A DNA stretch of 64,000 nt, from contig JABVXV010000049.1 in assembly GCA_013365325.1 (NCBI GenBank), forward strand, positions 248,001 through 312,000. Direction: 5' to 3'. The DNA is from Dipetalonema caudispina (Eukaryota > Nematoda > Chromadorea > Rhabditida > Onchocercidae). A model generated the notes under the pieces. It had not been told where the DNA came from. It did not search any database and saw only the letters and a program-made list of their open reading frames with translations. Shown one piece after another: positions 25,148 to 36,551 of the stretch; within the stretch, counting starts at the first letter, position 1, and each line of letters begins with the position of its first letter. Position numbers and translations under genes: made by a program.

Positions 25148-26802
25148 ATGAATCTAGCGCCTAGTCCAACATACCATTATATTTCACCATTGGCCAGATC
25201 GAGATCTGAAGCTCGTGGAGCCAAATCGGTTCGACGCTCATATTCATTCTCCCATGGATCCGGTGCATCATCCTTTGGAAGTGGTGCACTCACCATGCCA
25301 CAATACGGTTACGGTGGTGGATACATGTCGAAATCGTTATCACGAAGTTGTACGTTTTGAAATCAAACGTTAATTTTTGTATGAGAAGATTTTCAACCTT
25401 AATTTTCAAAAAAGAGAAGTTTGCATTCCTTTTTTTGTAAGTTATAAAGTAAAGATAATACTGATATTTTAATTGATTAAATGATATTTCAGCTTCTTCA
25501 TTATTTGGACGATCACTGTATAGCTCAGTGTTAACTCGAACGCCACCACTTCATAGTGTAGGTTTACAACGTAGTACACCTCACTATACTGATAGGTATC
25601 CCTATGTAAGGTATTCCTATGGAAGCACAGATACTGGCCTTGGTATTCTCACACAGACTGAATCGGTAAGTTGAGTTTTGAAATTTTGCTCTTACTTTAT
25701 ATACTGAAAATTTAATAGAGTAAAAGTGAAAAGAAGAGAAATTTATTGGTTTTTTTTTTTTGAATAAGGAAGAAGTGAGAAATGAAGATTGGTTAAGATT
25801 GGTTAATTACCTATTATGTTTTTTTTTTTTTTTTTTTGTAACTAATTACAGATGGCAACTAGGGATTATAGTATGCGAGATCTAAGAGCGAAACGATGGC
25901 TGGAAGGTCGATCAAATGCTTATAATATGGGACATTTTACAACATCTAACTACACTTCACAAATTGAACGTCCAATTACTCCTGTACGAAATTATGTACG
26001 GTAAGCTGATTTTTTTTTTTTTTTTTTTTTCAGTTAAGTAGGAATTAAATGAATTATTAATATTTGATGTGACAACTTATTATAACCAATGATTTTTTAC
26101 CTAACTTTTCAGCTGAAAAGTAATATTGGTCTGAAGAACCGAAGACTTGATAAGGCAAATTAACCAAAAAAAAAAAGTCTGTGAAGAACTCATTAGCATT
26201 TGGTAGTTCAATTAGCTGAGAAAAGATTTTGATGAGTGGAAAGTACAATAATTAAAGTGATCAGCTTTGAATGATCAGCTCAGTGTTCAATTTTAATTCT
26301 TAGTCTAATGTTATAGTAATTTATATACAATAGGAAGTTATTTTCTTTTTCCTTTTTCTTTCGTTTTTTTTTTTTTTTTTTTTTTTTTGCATATTGTAAT
26401 TGAATCCAGGTATATGCCCATAGAAGATGCGGTAAATATGTACAAGAAACGATGTATGACTGTTGGGACATTATCCAAGTAAAGTATTTTTTCATTTAAT
26501 TTAAAAAGACTAAAAATTCCAAAAAAAAAAACTTGAAAATGCTTTCGATGGACCCTAATAAACCAACTGTTTTTCCCTTTTTCTTTAATGCTCTCATAGT
26601 TCTGTAGTGATATTATTGATATCTTGGCACGAACATATTAAAAAGCTGCAGGTACTGGTTGTCACCAACATGGCAGTCACGTCGAGAAAAAGAACTGAAT
26701 ATCAGTTCGGCGTCTGCTAGAGGTGACTATTTGTATGCTTCGCGATATTCCAATAATCCTACCTACTCTCGTGTAGCCAGTCGTCTTTACACGAATTACT
26801 AA
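25148..26802 (+). CDS. Ser/Tyr/Arg-rich protein, unrecognised
   Basis: Five exons with matching phases: 25148-25346, 25493-25665, 25852-26000, 26410-26478, 26652-26802; 741 nt, 246 residues, stop TAA at 26800-26802. The N-terminal third is low-complexity and rich in Ser, Arg, Gly and Tyr (SRSEARGAKSVRRSYSFSHG, GYGGGYMSKSLSRS). The middle carries RTPPLHSVGLQRSTPHYTDR and SMRDLRAKRWLEGRS. The C-terminal part looks folded and probably conserved: RRYMPIEDAVNMYKKRCMTV, GTLSKYWLSPTWQSRREKEL. There are no membrane spans, signal peptide or known domain I recognise. The abundant Ser/Arg/Tyr suggest a phosphorylated structural or scaffold protein, which is inference only. The start is the first in-frame ATG after a possible acceptor (ACTTTAG near 25088); an upstream ATG cannot be excluded. 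Confidence 0.75.
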
Positions 26803-26873
26803 AATCTTGTAAGAAGTTTATCTTTTTGGATAAATTATGCAATTTACAACATCCGTTTAATGGAATTTTGACT

Positions 26874-26879
26874 TCATTA
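26874..26879 (+). terminator. probable poly(A) signal (ATTAAA)
   Basis: ATTAAA about 72 nt past the stop at 26802, a common variant signal. No AATAAA is closer. Confidence 0.35.
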
Positions 26880-26901
26880 AAAACGAAATTCCGAGAATTC
26901 C

Positions 26902-27511
26902 ATGTCTTGGTCTAACGATTCATCACATCTCAACAGTTTCGTGTAAGACGAACAGCTGATAAGCTCCACATAGTGTAAATTCTACTACCTAAATCGTGTG
27001 ATTTTATTGCTCTTTTATTGCTCTTTCAGTATTTGCCAATAACAAAGTTTCGAAATGTTATTTCTGCAATACTGGGGAAGATGAAATTTACGGAATTACA
27101 GACATACCTGACTGGGAATTCAAAGAAAAATTGCAACGGTATGAACTCTTCCAAAATCAGTCTTAATCTCTGAAGATCCTCAGATAAATTCAACAATGCT
27201 ATGACATATATAGCTTATACATCAGGACAGTGGAAATATAGTGCTCAGCCTGCTACAAAGAGCTCTACAAGGTTGAGATGGCTTTAAATTCTCCCGACTA
27301 TTTTTGAATCACTATATAGATGAAAGAGCATTACGTCAAAAACTTTTTCCTAGTCATAAATGATGGGAATATCTGCCATCCTGATTTTGCATTGTTTCTA
27401 GGCAGTGTCTCATCTTTTTCTTACTTCGCACTGCAAGATAGAAAAGCGCAGCATATTTCACTGCAAGAACTATTAGCGAAACACAATTTTTATGGGAATA
27501 AGTATGGATAA
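26902..27511 (+). CDS. candidate small gene, about 101 residues, unrecognised
   Basis: A chain of four exon-like pieces keeps frame: 26902-26940 (MSWSNDSSHLNSF), 27030-27138 (YLPITKFRNVISAILGKMKF...), 27184-27271 (KFNNAMTYIAYTSGQWKYSA...), 27442-27511 (RKAQHISLQELLAKHNFYG, stop 27509-27511). Donors GTGTAA, GTATGA and GTTGAG and acceptors TTTCAG, CCTCAG and GATAG are plausible, and lengths sum to 306 nt. Two facts weaken it. The second exon is also open in another frame with a CxxC pair (SKCYFCNTGEDEIYGITDIP). A separate 53-codon frame (27504-27665, beginning MDKKQRNGTIHKV) overlaps the end. No family recognised. Confidence 0.28.
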
Positions 27512-27665
27512 GAAACAAAGGAATGGAACAATACATAAAGTCGCAAACAATTTACAAATGGATAACCAGTTCTTAGAACTGAAACATCGTATTTTATGCA
27601 ATAAAATGGAGTTAGAATTTGCAAAATCATGTTTGTCAGATTCTATTGGTGCAACATTTAAGTAA

Positions 27666-28035
27666 ACCACAATTTATGAATTGAAACGGGAACTTTCTCC
27701 ATTCAGAATTGCTGGGATGAAAAACGATTCAAACTTTACAATTTTACGTGAATTCTTCAAAATCAAGTTGTCAGTCCCAATGCTGAAAAAAAATTATAAC
27801 ATGAAAATGTTTAAAATAAAGTTTTCATATCAATAATATATGTCCTGCTAATAATCTATAGTATACAGGAAAGAGAGGAAGAGTTTCTCCTACCGCTGTC
27901 GTACGAGTGAAAGTTAAAGAGTTACTTTTGCTGTTGTTATCATCATTATTATTACATCATAATCATCAGCTAACAAGCCCCAAAACTTTTCTCTTTTGTG
28001 CTTTTATGCTGATGTTAACCATTTAACCGTCCCAA
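27666..28035. other. short intergenic stretch before paa-1
   Basis: Spacer and 3' UTR of paa-1 (minus strand). I see no gene and no clear AATAAA on the minus strand here. A run of ATT/ATC triplets lies near 27938-27967. Confidence 0.4.
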
Positions 28036-31000
28036 CTATGTCGTGAATAGACGGGTAATGAAAAATATTAAAGCAAAGAAAAACGAACCCATTCGCGTTT
28101 CGTCCGCAAAATATCTAACGTCGAATTCGCTATCATTGCACATCTTAGTCAGTAATGGTTTTATCTGACTGTTAATTACCCTAAAAAATGGAAATAACTT
28201 GCTGGATACAAATAAAGAACTTCCAATTTCCAATGTGAAAAACCCTGAGTTCGATCCATTTTAGACATTTTCACTGACGGGTGATTCAATAACTCAGCCA
28301 ATCTAGAACACTTTTAATGCATGTCATTTACTTAAAGCTACAAAAAAAAGAAAATAAAAAAAACATACCCTTGATCAACTGTGTGGCCAATACGAAGGAG
28401 AGTTTTAGCAACATTGAACCTGACATTCGGTACATGGTCATCACTTAGCTGAAGGAATGCATAAGATTAAAATTCTAACTCGAAAAATGATGTATATAAT
28501 GTTACTACTTTATAAAGATAATTTTAAGAAATGTCATGGGAACTGATGAAGAGTTAAGCTGGAACCTGTTGTACTACGGGTAGAATTTCCTTAATAGTAT
28601 GATCTGCGCCAAGAGCCTCACAAAGAGTGTTGAAGCAAAATAAGCATGCCATACGATGCAAATAGTTTGTATCACTTGCAAGTGCTGTTACCTGAAATGA
28701 TAAAAGTAAACAGTGGATTCATCATAATCATGTGCTACCGATGAATAAGGCAATCGATCGAAATTATATATAATTACAGTTTTAAGGTTTATGTAAATTT
28801 TGAAAAATATGCAAAGTTTGATTCGACTTATTATTCAATTTCTTCTTTAGAATAGATAAAATGTGCTGTTCTTATAGTATGTAGGCAACTGATCAACACT
28901 GAAAGAGCAGAGAGAGTGGATATCTATGCATTTTTTTCAAGTAAAGCATATATACCTTCGACACCACTTGTTTCATCGCCCAGTCAGCACCAAATTTTTC
29001 CGTTAGTTGTTTCAGAATCCCTGTCGCTGCTTCGCGTATGGCATAAACTAAAACAAAGAAAATCGAAAGGAAAACGTAAATGAGAAAGTTTTCAATTTAA
29101 GATTCAAGTTTTACCATGATCGGTTAGCCATGCCATACAAAGCGGAAGCAGTTTCTCGTCGAAAAATTCTTGCCCCTGAAGCAGCAAATAAAATGAAAGG
29201 ATTAAATAGTCAAAACTTGGACAAACACTTACTCCGTTGACAGGACTAACGAAAAAGTAGAATATGTTTTAACCTAACGAATCCCCAATAAATGAAAATT
29301 TATTCGACATGAAATCTGAACCAAAAATAAAATTCGTTAAAATCCCTACCAATTGGGCGGCAAGCAACGGCATGAAATCAACAATTGCTAGACGCACTCG
29401 CCATTTGCCATCTTCGGCTAATTCTACAATTGATGGTAACAAGGACTGTGACAATTGCGATGCACCGATCACTTCATTTACCTGCAAAAAAAAAAATCGT
29501 ATAATACCATACGAAGTGAATGAAGTTAGCACCAACTGCCAAACTCTACTTAACTGCATCGAATACTTCTTAAATCATTATTTAATAGAACTACTATTCA
29601 TTAGTTCCCCATAAAAAGCAGACTCAGATATCTGCTGAAACCATCACAAACTTGTTAATTAAAAATTTATTTTTCGTGAAAACAAACCTTATCCAGGGAA
29701 GAAATTATATTTAATCGGACTTCAGCAGTTTCATCACGCAAAAGAGTCAAATAAATCGGCAGAAGATGCTCCATTGTGAGATCTTTTCCAAGTATTGGTG
29801 CTAAGCCCATGACCACAGAAGCAAGTGCTGTTTTCACATGTTGATTTGGATCGGTAACAAGCTCTTTCACAACAGGTAAAACATGAGTCAAGATCGCCTT
29901 TTCTCGACCAGCTGCAGGAAGTGCAGCACAAAATGCTGGAATATATGATAATGTAAAACTAGAATTCAGATAGGTCCTCTTTTTGAAAGGAAAAGAAGTT
30001 ACCTTGTATTTTCGCAGCAGCCGCACTACGTACTTCACCTTCCATATCCTTTAGAAGACTACTGAATGCCGGGAGAAGCTCGTTTACTGTTATGTCTTTG
30101 CCAACAGCAGATTGTATCTTAAAATCCAACACTCAATTCCTCTTCAAAAAGTTCATTTGTTAGCTTTAATTTAATTACGAATTACGACCTAAACGCTACT
30201 GATTTTTATTTTACTTCCCAAGTATTAGTCAAATTTCTGCAGATTAAAGTTATCGATTTTATAGGGACATTCTGAACGCCATATTTTCTGGTGTTGATAC
30301 GATCGTGTCCAAAATAACGGCCCTATATTTACTTTCCGCATAAGTTTTAAAATTTAAAATCTTTAGTTACTCCATCAAATCCATTCACCAACAAAAATAT
30401 CAGCAGTTCCTTTAAGTGTTATCATCATGTATGGAATTACTTACGTCAGTGAATTTTTCAGCGACCATATAACGTACACGCCAGCTTTTATCTTCAATTA
30501 GATTGATAAGAACTGGCTTAATGAGCTCTTTGCGCTGCTCTTCTGTCAACAGAGAAGCGATAGAAATGCATGCTTCAACTGCCAACAATCGCACAGAATC
30601 CTATAAGCAATTTCTGCATAATTTTTCCCGTTACACCCGTTTTCTTTGAAAATACAAGGTCGTCATCTAAATTTGAACCTGTTCATCTGAAGCCAAATCC
30701 ATAAACATTTGAAGAAGTTCGTCGCGAAGGAAATCAGCTTCAAAAACTTTGGCGAACTCCCCTAATTTTGAAGCTGCAGCACGTCGCACCATCGGTGTGT
30801 CATCGCGACATAATGTCCGAAATAAACTAAAAAAGTTCATTGGTAAAATTTGATGGCTTATTTCGAACGGTGTCATAACAAAATTCTCCAAATGTTCCAT
30901 ATGTATAAAATTTACTTTCGAAGCTCCGCTTTTATAGCAGGGCTCACTCTTGGGTAAGCAACACTGAAGAGTCCGCATGCCGAGGTTCGTGATGTAAACC

Positions 31001-32028
31001 AGTCTCCTGCAATAAATTGGAAAGTAGGATTTTAGGTTACTAGAGATATCAGTAAACGAATTTCATCTTAGCACAACTAGCATTCTTATTTTTATAATTC
31101 TGTAATTCTAGAAGTGAATTACTGCGCAAAAAGTTGTGGTAAAGTCTCCTATTACCGTTCTTCGAAACAGTCTACTTATTCATGCTTTAGACTGTTAACT
31201 CGATAGTCTATATCTTGACAAATGATCATTTGTTTATCACACATTCAAAATTCAGCTTTAGACATATTCATACAAATACACGTATACACTTACGAATAAT
31301 GCAAAACAATTTCTGAAGTTTCGCACATGACAAGCACTTATAAGCCCGAAAACTAAAAAATATCAGCAATCAGAGAAAAAAGATTTACCGGTAGCTAAAC
31401 GTCTGATCATTGGAATGAAATATTCTTCGAGAGCGGCACTTGAATGCTTATCAGCGATCTTGCGTAAACTTTCCACAGCTTTATCACGCACTACCGTTTC
31501 TTCAACAGTAGCCAAATTTTCAAGTGGTGGAAGCAAACAGTACACATAATCTGGGCCACCAACCAATGGCGTAAAATTGCCTAGCTGCTCGGCTAGAGCA
31601 AGTAGCACTTCATCTTCGTCGTAGATAGTATCTATAACAAATAAATCCATAAAAAACACGACGAATTATGTCTGCAAACTTTTAATTAATCCTAGATGAA
31701 AGAAAACATTATGATAGACTTAACAAAACTTCGATACTTTTTCCATATCCCTGTAAACAAAATTTTTACAGCAAAATATTATCAATGATTTTAGCAAAAG
31801 ATAAAATCATATTTATCTCCTAAATAAAGCAAATCATCAATATACACCTGTTAAAAACTGAATTAACTCGCCACGTGTACGTTCAACACCCAATGCAAGC
31901 GCAATAGTTGACAATTTACGTATACTATTTAAACGTAATTGTACATCTTCATTGCGTAGTTCATCAATAAGTATAGCAATGGGATATAGATTATCATCGG
32001 TATCTTCGTGTCCTTGTAATGATGCCAT
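28036..32028 (-). CDS. paa-1: PP2A scaffold (A/PR65) subunit
   Basis: HEAT-repeat scaffold that joins the PP2A catalytic and regulatory B subunits, mainly cytosolic and centrosomal. Thirteen exons: 32028-31848, 31631-31389, 31006-30916, 30826-30679, 30600-30445, 30117-30003, 29935-29688, 29481-29350, 29175-29115, 29047-28956, 28691-28566, 28448-28369, 28180-28036. Phases agree; 1818 nt, 605 residues (human PPP2R1A 589). It begins [20 protein letters not shown]; the HEAT repeats show the usual D.VR and V..K patterns: [108 protein letters not shown]. The last repeat, [11 protein letters not shown], is where human PR65 stops soon after. Here 19 more residues follow, mostly hydrophobic (see findings). 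The gene is divergent from nuo-1. Confidence 0.96.
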
Positions 32029-32877
32029 AATAATAACTTGTCCAATTCCTTCAAATTAATATACATATAATAAGATGAAAAATAATTAATAAATAATATC
32101 AATTAAACTAATTCATCCTAATCTAAATGACCTTTCCCTTCTCCTCCTAAATCATTTACCCTAACCCCTTTCATAACCAACAATCGATTGTTTCAAACAT
32201 CATAACTACCAAGTGGTATTACATGGCGGCGTCCATTATCATCATCATCATCATCAACAACAATAAGGTCAATAAATGTTTGTTGGCGATCGATTGTGCT
32301 CTAATTTAATCGATTTTAATATTATGTCATTAGATTAGCTATAATATGAATAATTTACCTATTCTTGATCTTTTATTAATACAGGTAACTTTAAGCATAC
32401 TCTTACATTAACAATTTTTATTAAAAGTTGTCAAAAATTATGGAATAAATGTACGTATGATTGATAGTTTTATTTTTAATATATTTAGAATTATTGAAAT
32501 GAAATACTTTACTATATGTTGAATATGATTGATAAAGTATAAAATTATTATGATAATTAAATCTAAAATTAGACATTTATAAGCTACTGAATAGTTTATA
32601 ATTGTAGTGATATATTCTAATATCTTTTGATTATCCATAGATTGTCTGTACTTATTATTTATCTTAGTAATTAATACTTTACATAACGTTCACGTATATT
32701 ATTGAAATAGAAATTATGTAAAAAAGATTTTCGCTAACATTAGCTAAAGCTTAATATGTTATAGCTAATGTTAGTTAAAATTTTTCAAAAAAATCATTAT
32801 TCGTTATCACTGTAATAATAGTTATTATAAATAGTAATCAATAATATTTGTGATTGACAGATTCGGTTTCATTTCCT
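32029..32877. promoter_or_regulatory. shared upstream region of paa-1 and nuo-1
   Basis: 849 bp between two divergent start codons. It holds a short ATC/ATT microsatellite (32236-32255) and a perfect 13-bp inverted repeat (32734-32746 with 32762-32774). TTGACAG ending at 32860 could be a trans-splice acceptor for nuo-1. No TATA-like or other core element is called with confidence. Confidence 0.45.
32734..32774. repeat. perfect 13-bp inverted repeat
   Basis: CTAACATTAGCTA at 32734-32746 and its exact complement TAGCTAATGTTAG at 32762-32774, separated by 15 bases. The arms can be extended by four T/A pairs after a 2-base mismatch. It could form a hairpin or be a remnant of a small palindromic element. 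Confidence 0.85.
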
Positions 32878-35800
32878 ATGACATCCATGGTCATCAATTA
32901 CGTTACAAAGTTACCTGTAAGCAGAGTTGGTAATTTTTTTTTTTTTTTTTGCACTTTAAAACTTTATTTTTGAACAAAATGGGACATTTGGAAGCTATTA
33001 AAAGTCCTTTTTCGTCGTAATATTTTTGTACAAAAATTAAAACTCAAGAGGAAGTATATATTATAAAGAATTTCGTGCAGTTCTTCACAGAGCTATTCGA
33101 TTATTGCTTCTTGTGATATTATAATTCTTTATTGTATGACCTAGCCTGGGTACTGTTTAGTGTTTTTGATATTAATGGGGAAAGTCCAATTTATCTTCTC
33201 TTCATAAGCGACTTTAATTTTATTAACTAATATATTCCAGGAATTGTTTCGATTAGTATCCGCAGTAAAGCTGCAACTGCTCAAGATGAACTAAAAAAGC
33301 CGCAAAAAACAAAATTCGGTCCACTGAAAGATGAAGATCGCATTTTTACCAATCTTTATGGCAAATATGATTTCCGATTAAAATCAGCAATGAAGCTCGT
33401 AATTTCTTCAATATTTTAATGGAAAAAACGGATTTCACATTTTAGCAGTAATTCTAAAAAACTAGTCTTAAGGGAGATTGGTATAAGACGAAGGAGGTAT
33501 TACTAAAAGGTCAAGACTGGATTATCAAAGAAATGAGTGCGTCGGGCATGAGAGGTCGTGGCGGCGCTGGTTTTCCAACAGGCATGAAGTGGAGTTTCAT
33601 GAAACGTCCATTCGATGGCAGGTTGGTCGCTTCAAATTTCAGAGTGAAATGGGTAAGCTGTAAATGAGCTGTTGCTTCATTCTTATCTCTAATAGTTGCA
33701 TCTGTACTTTTCCCAACAATGTTACTCTTACATTCTCTGTCCACAATATGTCGACCTCTGCATTGTTAGATTAAATTATTGTTGCTTCCTCGGAGATTTG
33801 CAAACTATAAAAGTTCTGGATTTTAAGTATAAATGAAAAGAGAGATTAAACAATAATGGCATTTTTAGGCCGAAATACTTATGCATAAATGCAGATGAGG
33901 GAGAACCGGGAACATGTAAAGATCGTGAAGTTATACGTCATCATCCACATAAATTGATCGAAGGTGCTTTGATTGCTGGTTATGCAATGGGCGCTCGTGC
34001 TGCATATATTTACATAAGAGGAGAATTCTATAATGAAGCTTGTATATTACAAGAAGCCATACATGAAGCTTATAAAGTAAGATTTGCTAGCTGTAATTCA
34101 AGACGTCCAAATGTTGTTGCTGTAAGTGCTGATAAATGGAATCGACATTAGTACATTAAAATGTAGTGACATGGGTTCCCATTCGAGTTCTCCTGCAGTT
34201 GCAGGTCAGTAAAGTTAGCACGCTATGATGTTGAAAGTAGCGCTTGCTAATGCAACATCCAGTAATGGATTCATAGCGATCATTTTCATACTACATATTT
34301 GTAACAAATATAGCAGAATCAGTTTAAGAATTTTTTTTTAGGCTGGATTTATTGGCAAAGATAGTTGTAATACAGGCTATAGCTTCGACGTATTCGTTCA
34401 TCGGGGCGCTGGAGCCTACATATGTGGTGAAGAAACAGTCAGTTTTACTGAGCAAATTTTTCGTGTTCTATTTTTCTTTTTTTAATTTTGCAATTCACAA
34501 AATCTCTTGAAATGATTGCAACAATTTTCAGGCTCTGATAGAATCTATCGAAGGCAAACAGGGTAAACCACGTCTGAAACCACCCTTTCCAGCTGACATC
34601 GGTTTGTTTGGTTGTCCAACTACGGTAAACAATATTGAAACCATTGCTTCAGCACCTGCCATATGCAAGCGTGGGGCTACATGGTACTCTTCATTTGGAC
34701 GTGAACGTAATCATGGAACAAAGGTAACTCCGATTAATTAGTGTACGAGTGAACCAATGATGATTTCAATTTGGTTTCGTAAATTGGGTTTTTTCAGCTT
34801 TATTGTATATCGGGACATGTTGTGAATCCATGCACTGTTGAAGAGGAAATGTCTATTCCGCTGAAAGAATTAATCGAACGTCACTGTGGAGGTGTAATCG
34901 GCGGTTGGGATAATCTCATGGCTATAATACCGGGTGGTTCATCAGTTCCAATGATTCCTAAAGAGTTAATATTATACATATTGGCATCTCTTGTTTTCTG
35001 AGTGTGCAATACTATGAAATTGTTCAAACTGTTTTAACTGTGAAATATCAGCTCGAAAGAAGTATGTTTAGATTTACCATGCATAATGCATGTATGAGCC
35101 GTATACTTTTTTTACTAAGTCATTTTGAAGTATTTGCGAAACGGTTCTTATGGATTACGACGCACTGATCGCTGTACAAACTGGTTTGGGAACTGCTGCA
35201 GTAATTGTTATGAATAAGGAAGTTGATATTGTGAAGTGTATTGCCAGACTTTCACATTTTTACCGACACGAAAGTTGTGGACAGGTATGGTCAAGGTAGA
35301 CTTAGTTTTTTAGCGACGATTCTGTTGAGAAATAACATTATTTTAAATGTTTAATTCCTTTTTATGTTCAGAGTGACTGGTAAGAAATCAGTAGAAGTCA
35401 GTGCTAAAATAGGCGTATTCAAGTTAAGAAAATAGTGGATGACATATTTGGTAGAAATCTGTTTCGCTTAGTTTCTGAGTTATAAACTCGAATTATGTTC
35501 TTCGGCCGTTTTGGGAAATAACAGCAAACACACTTTTCAGTGCACTCCATGTCGAGAAGGGACCAAGTGGTTGAATTCTGTGATGTGGCGATTTGTTAAA
35601 GGTCAAGCAAAACCTAGTGAAATCGATAGTTTATGGGAAATAAGTAAACAAATTGAAGCACATACAATTTGTGCCCTTGGTGATGCAGCAGCATGGCCCG
35701 TACAAGTGAGTTTATGATTGTCAAATTAGTGATTATATTCTATAATGCTCTTGAAATTTTGTTACTGTGTCGACCAGCCTATTTAAAGCACAACGGAATC

Positions 35801-36030
35801 CAAGAAAAACAACTGTAGTTAATGAGAGCCATGGCAGTGCTAGTGGTAATTGAACTTTTTTTGACTAACAGAATAAGGTAATTCAACAACAAAATTAATA
35901 CTTTTTTTTAACCTTCGTTTTCCAGGGTCTAATTCGTCATTTCCGACCGGAAATTGAGCGTCGCATGTCTGATTATCGTGATAAAAATGCTGATAAGGAG
36001 CTGCCACGTACCGTTCATGATTTTGCTTGA
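32878..36030 (+). CDS. nuo-1: NADH dehydrogenase flavoprotein 1, complex I 51-kDa subunit
   Basis: Mitochondrial complex I subunit NDUFV1, which binds NADH and FMN and carries the N3 4Fe-4S cluster. Ten exons: 32878-32929, 33241-33398, 33473-33621, 33869-34076, 34342-34437, 34532-34723, 34798-34964, 35131-35284, 35541-35705, 35926-36030; 1446 nt, 481 residues (human 464). The Arg/Ser-rich start [20 protein letters not shown] fits a mitochondrial presequence. Motifs: [14 protein letters not shown] (98-111; FMN/NADH site), [63 protein letters not shown] (Cys390, 393, 396) and HTICALGD (Cys436) as the four cluster ligands. Two acceptors are off the usual TTTCAG pattern (TCTTAAG before 33473 and TTTTGAAG before 35131) but are fixed by exact alignment to the family. 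AATAAA at 36227. Confidence 0.96.
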
Positions 36031-36226
36031 ATTTTAGAAGTTTCCAGTTCCCTAGTGCTTTTATTGTAGTATAAACAACTGTTTTGTGATATGTTGAAAG
36101 TCCCAAGTAAGTAATACTATTTGAGTTGCTTCCTGTTCTTTGTGGAATTTAAAATTGGGATTTTCTTTATGTATATATTTAACCACTTCGTAATTGACTG
36201 CAACAAACAGCGTTTGTTTGGAATGG

Positions 36227-36232
36227 AATAAA
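36227..36232 (+). terminator. poly(A) signal of nuo-1
   Basis: AATAAA in GGAATAAATTG about 200 nt past the stop at 36030. A probable trans-splice acceptor for the next gene follows about 300 bp later (36532). Confidence 0.6.
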
Positions 36233-36523
36233 TTGATTAGACACACGTTGTTGTGATGATCGATTCCGATTATCGGTATCAATTTATATTTTCATAATTT
36301 TATGCCATCGACACATTGACCAAACGAATGGGACGGTTTGGAGAGGATCATTTTTTGAATTTCTTTCAAAAGTTTGGTGTTCAGTCTCGTATAGCTTCTA
36401 TCCGTTTGAAGCTAACTTTTGATTCATTTCATTGGGAAATATTGCTAGTTTTATTGGTGAAGTCCCAGTTTCCGGATATGTTTTCTATTGACGGAAAACT
36501 CACTTCCTCTTTTAATTCTAGTA

Positions 36524-36532
36524 GTTTTTCAG
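36524..36532 (+). promoter_or_regulatory. probable spliced-leader acceptor of rme-6
   Basis: TAGTTTTTCAG ending at 36532 lies 19 nt before the ATG at 36552, with no coding exon upstream that would need it. It is a typical nematode trans-splice site, inferred from sequence and position. Confidence 0.5.
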
Positions 36533-36551
36533 GTTGGAAAGGGCTGGCCAG

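Noticed and set aside
32438..32638. 66-codon Ile/Tyr-rich frame in the paa-1/nuo-1 spacer
   Set aside because: Consists of ATA/ATT-type codons from AT-rich DNA in a divergent promoter region; no family resemblance.
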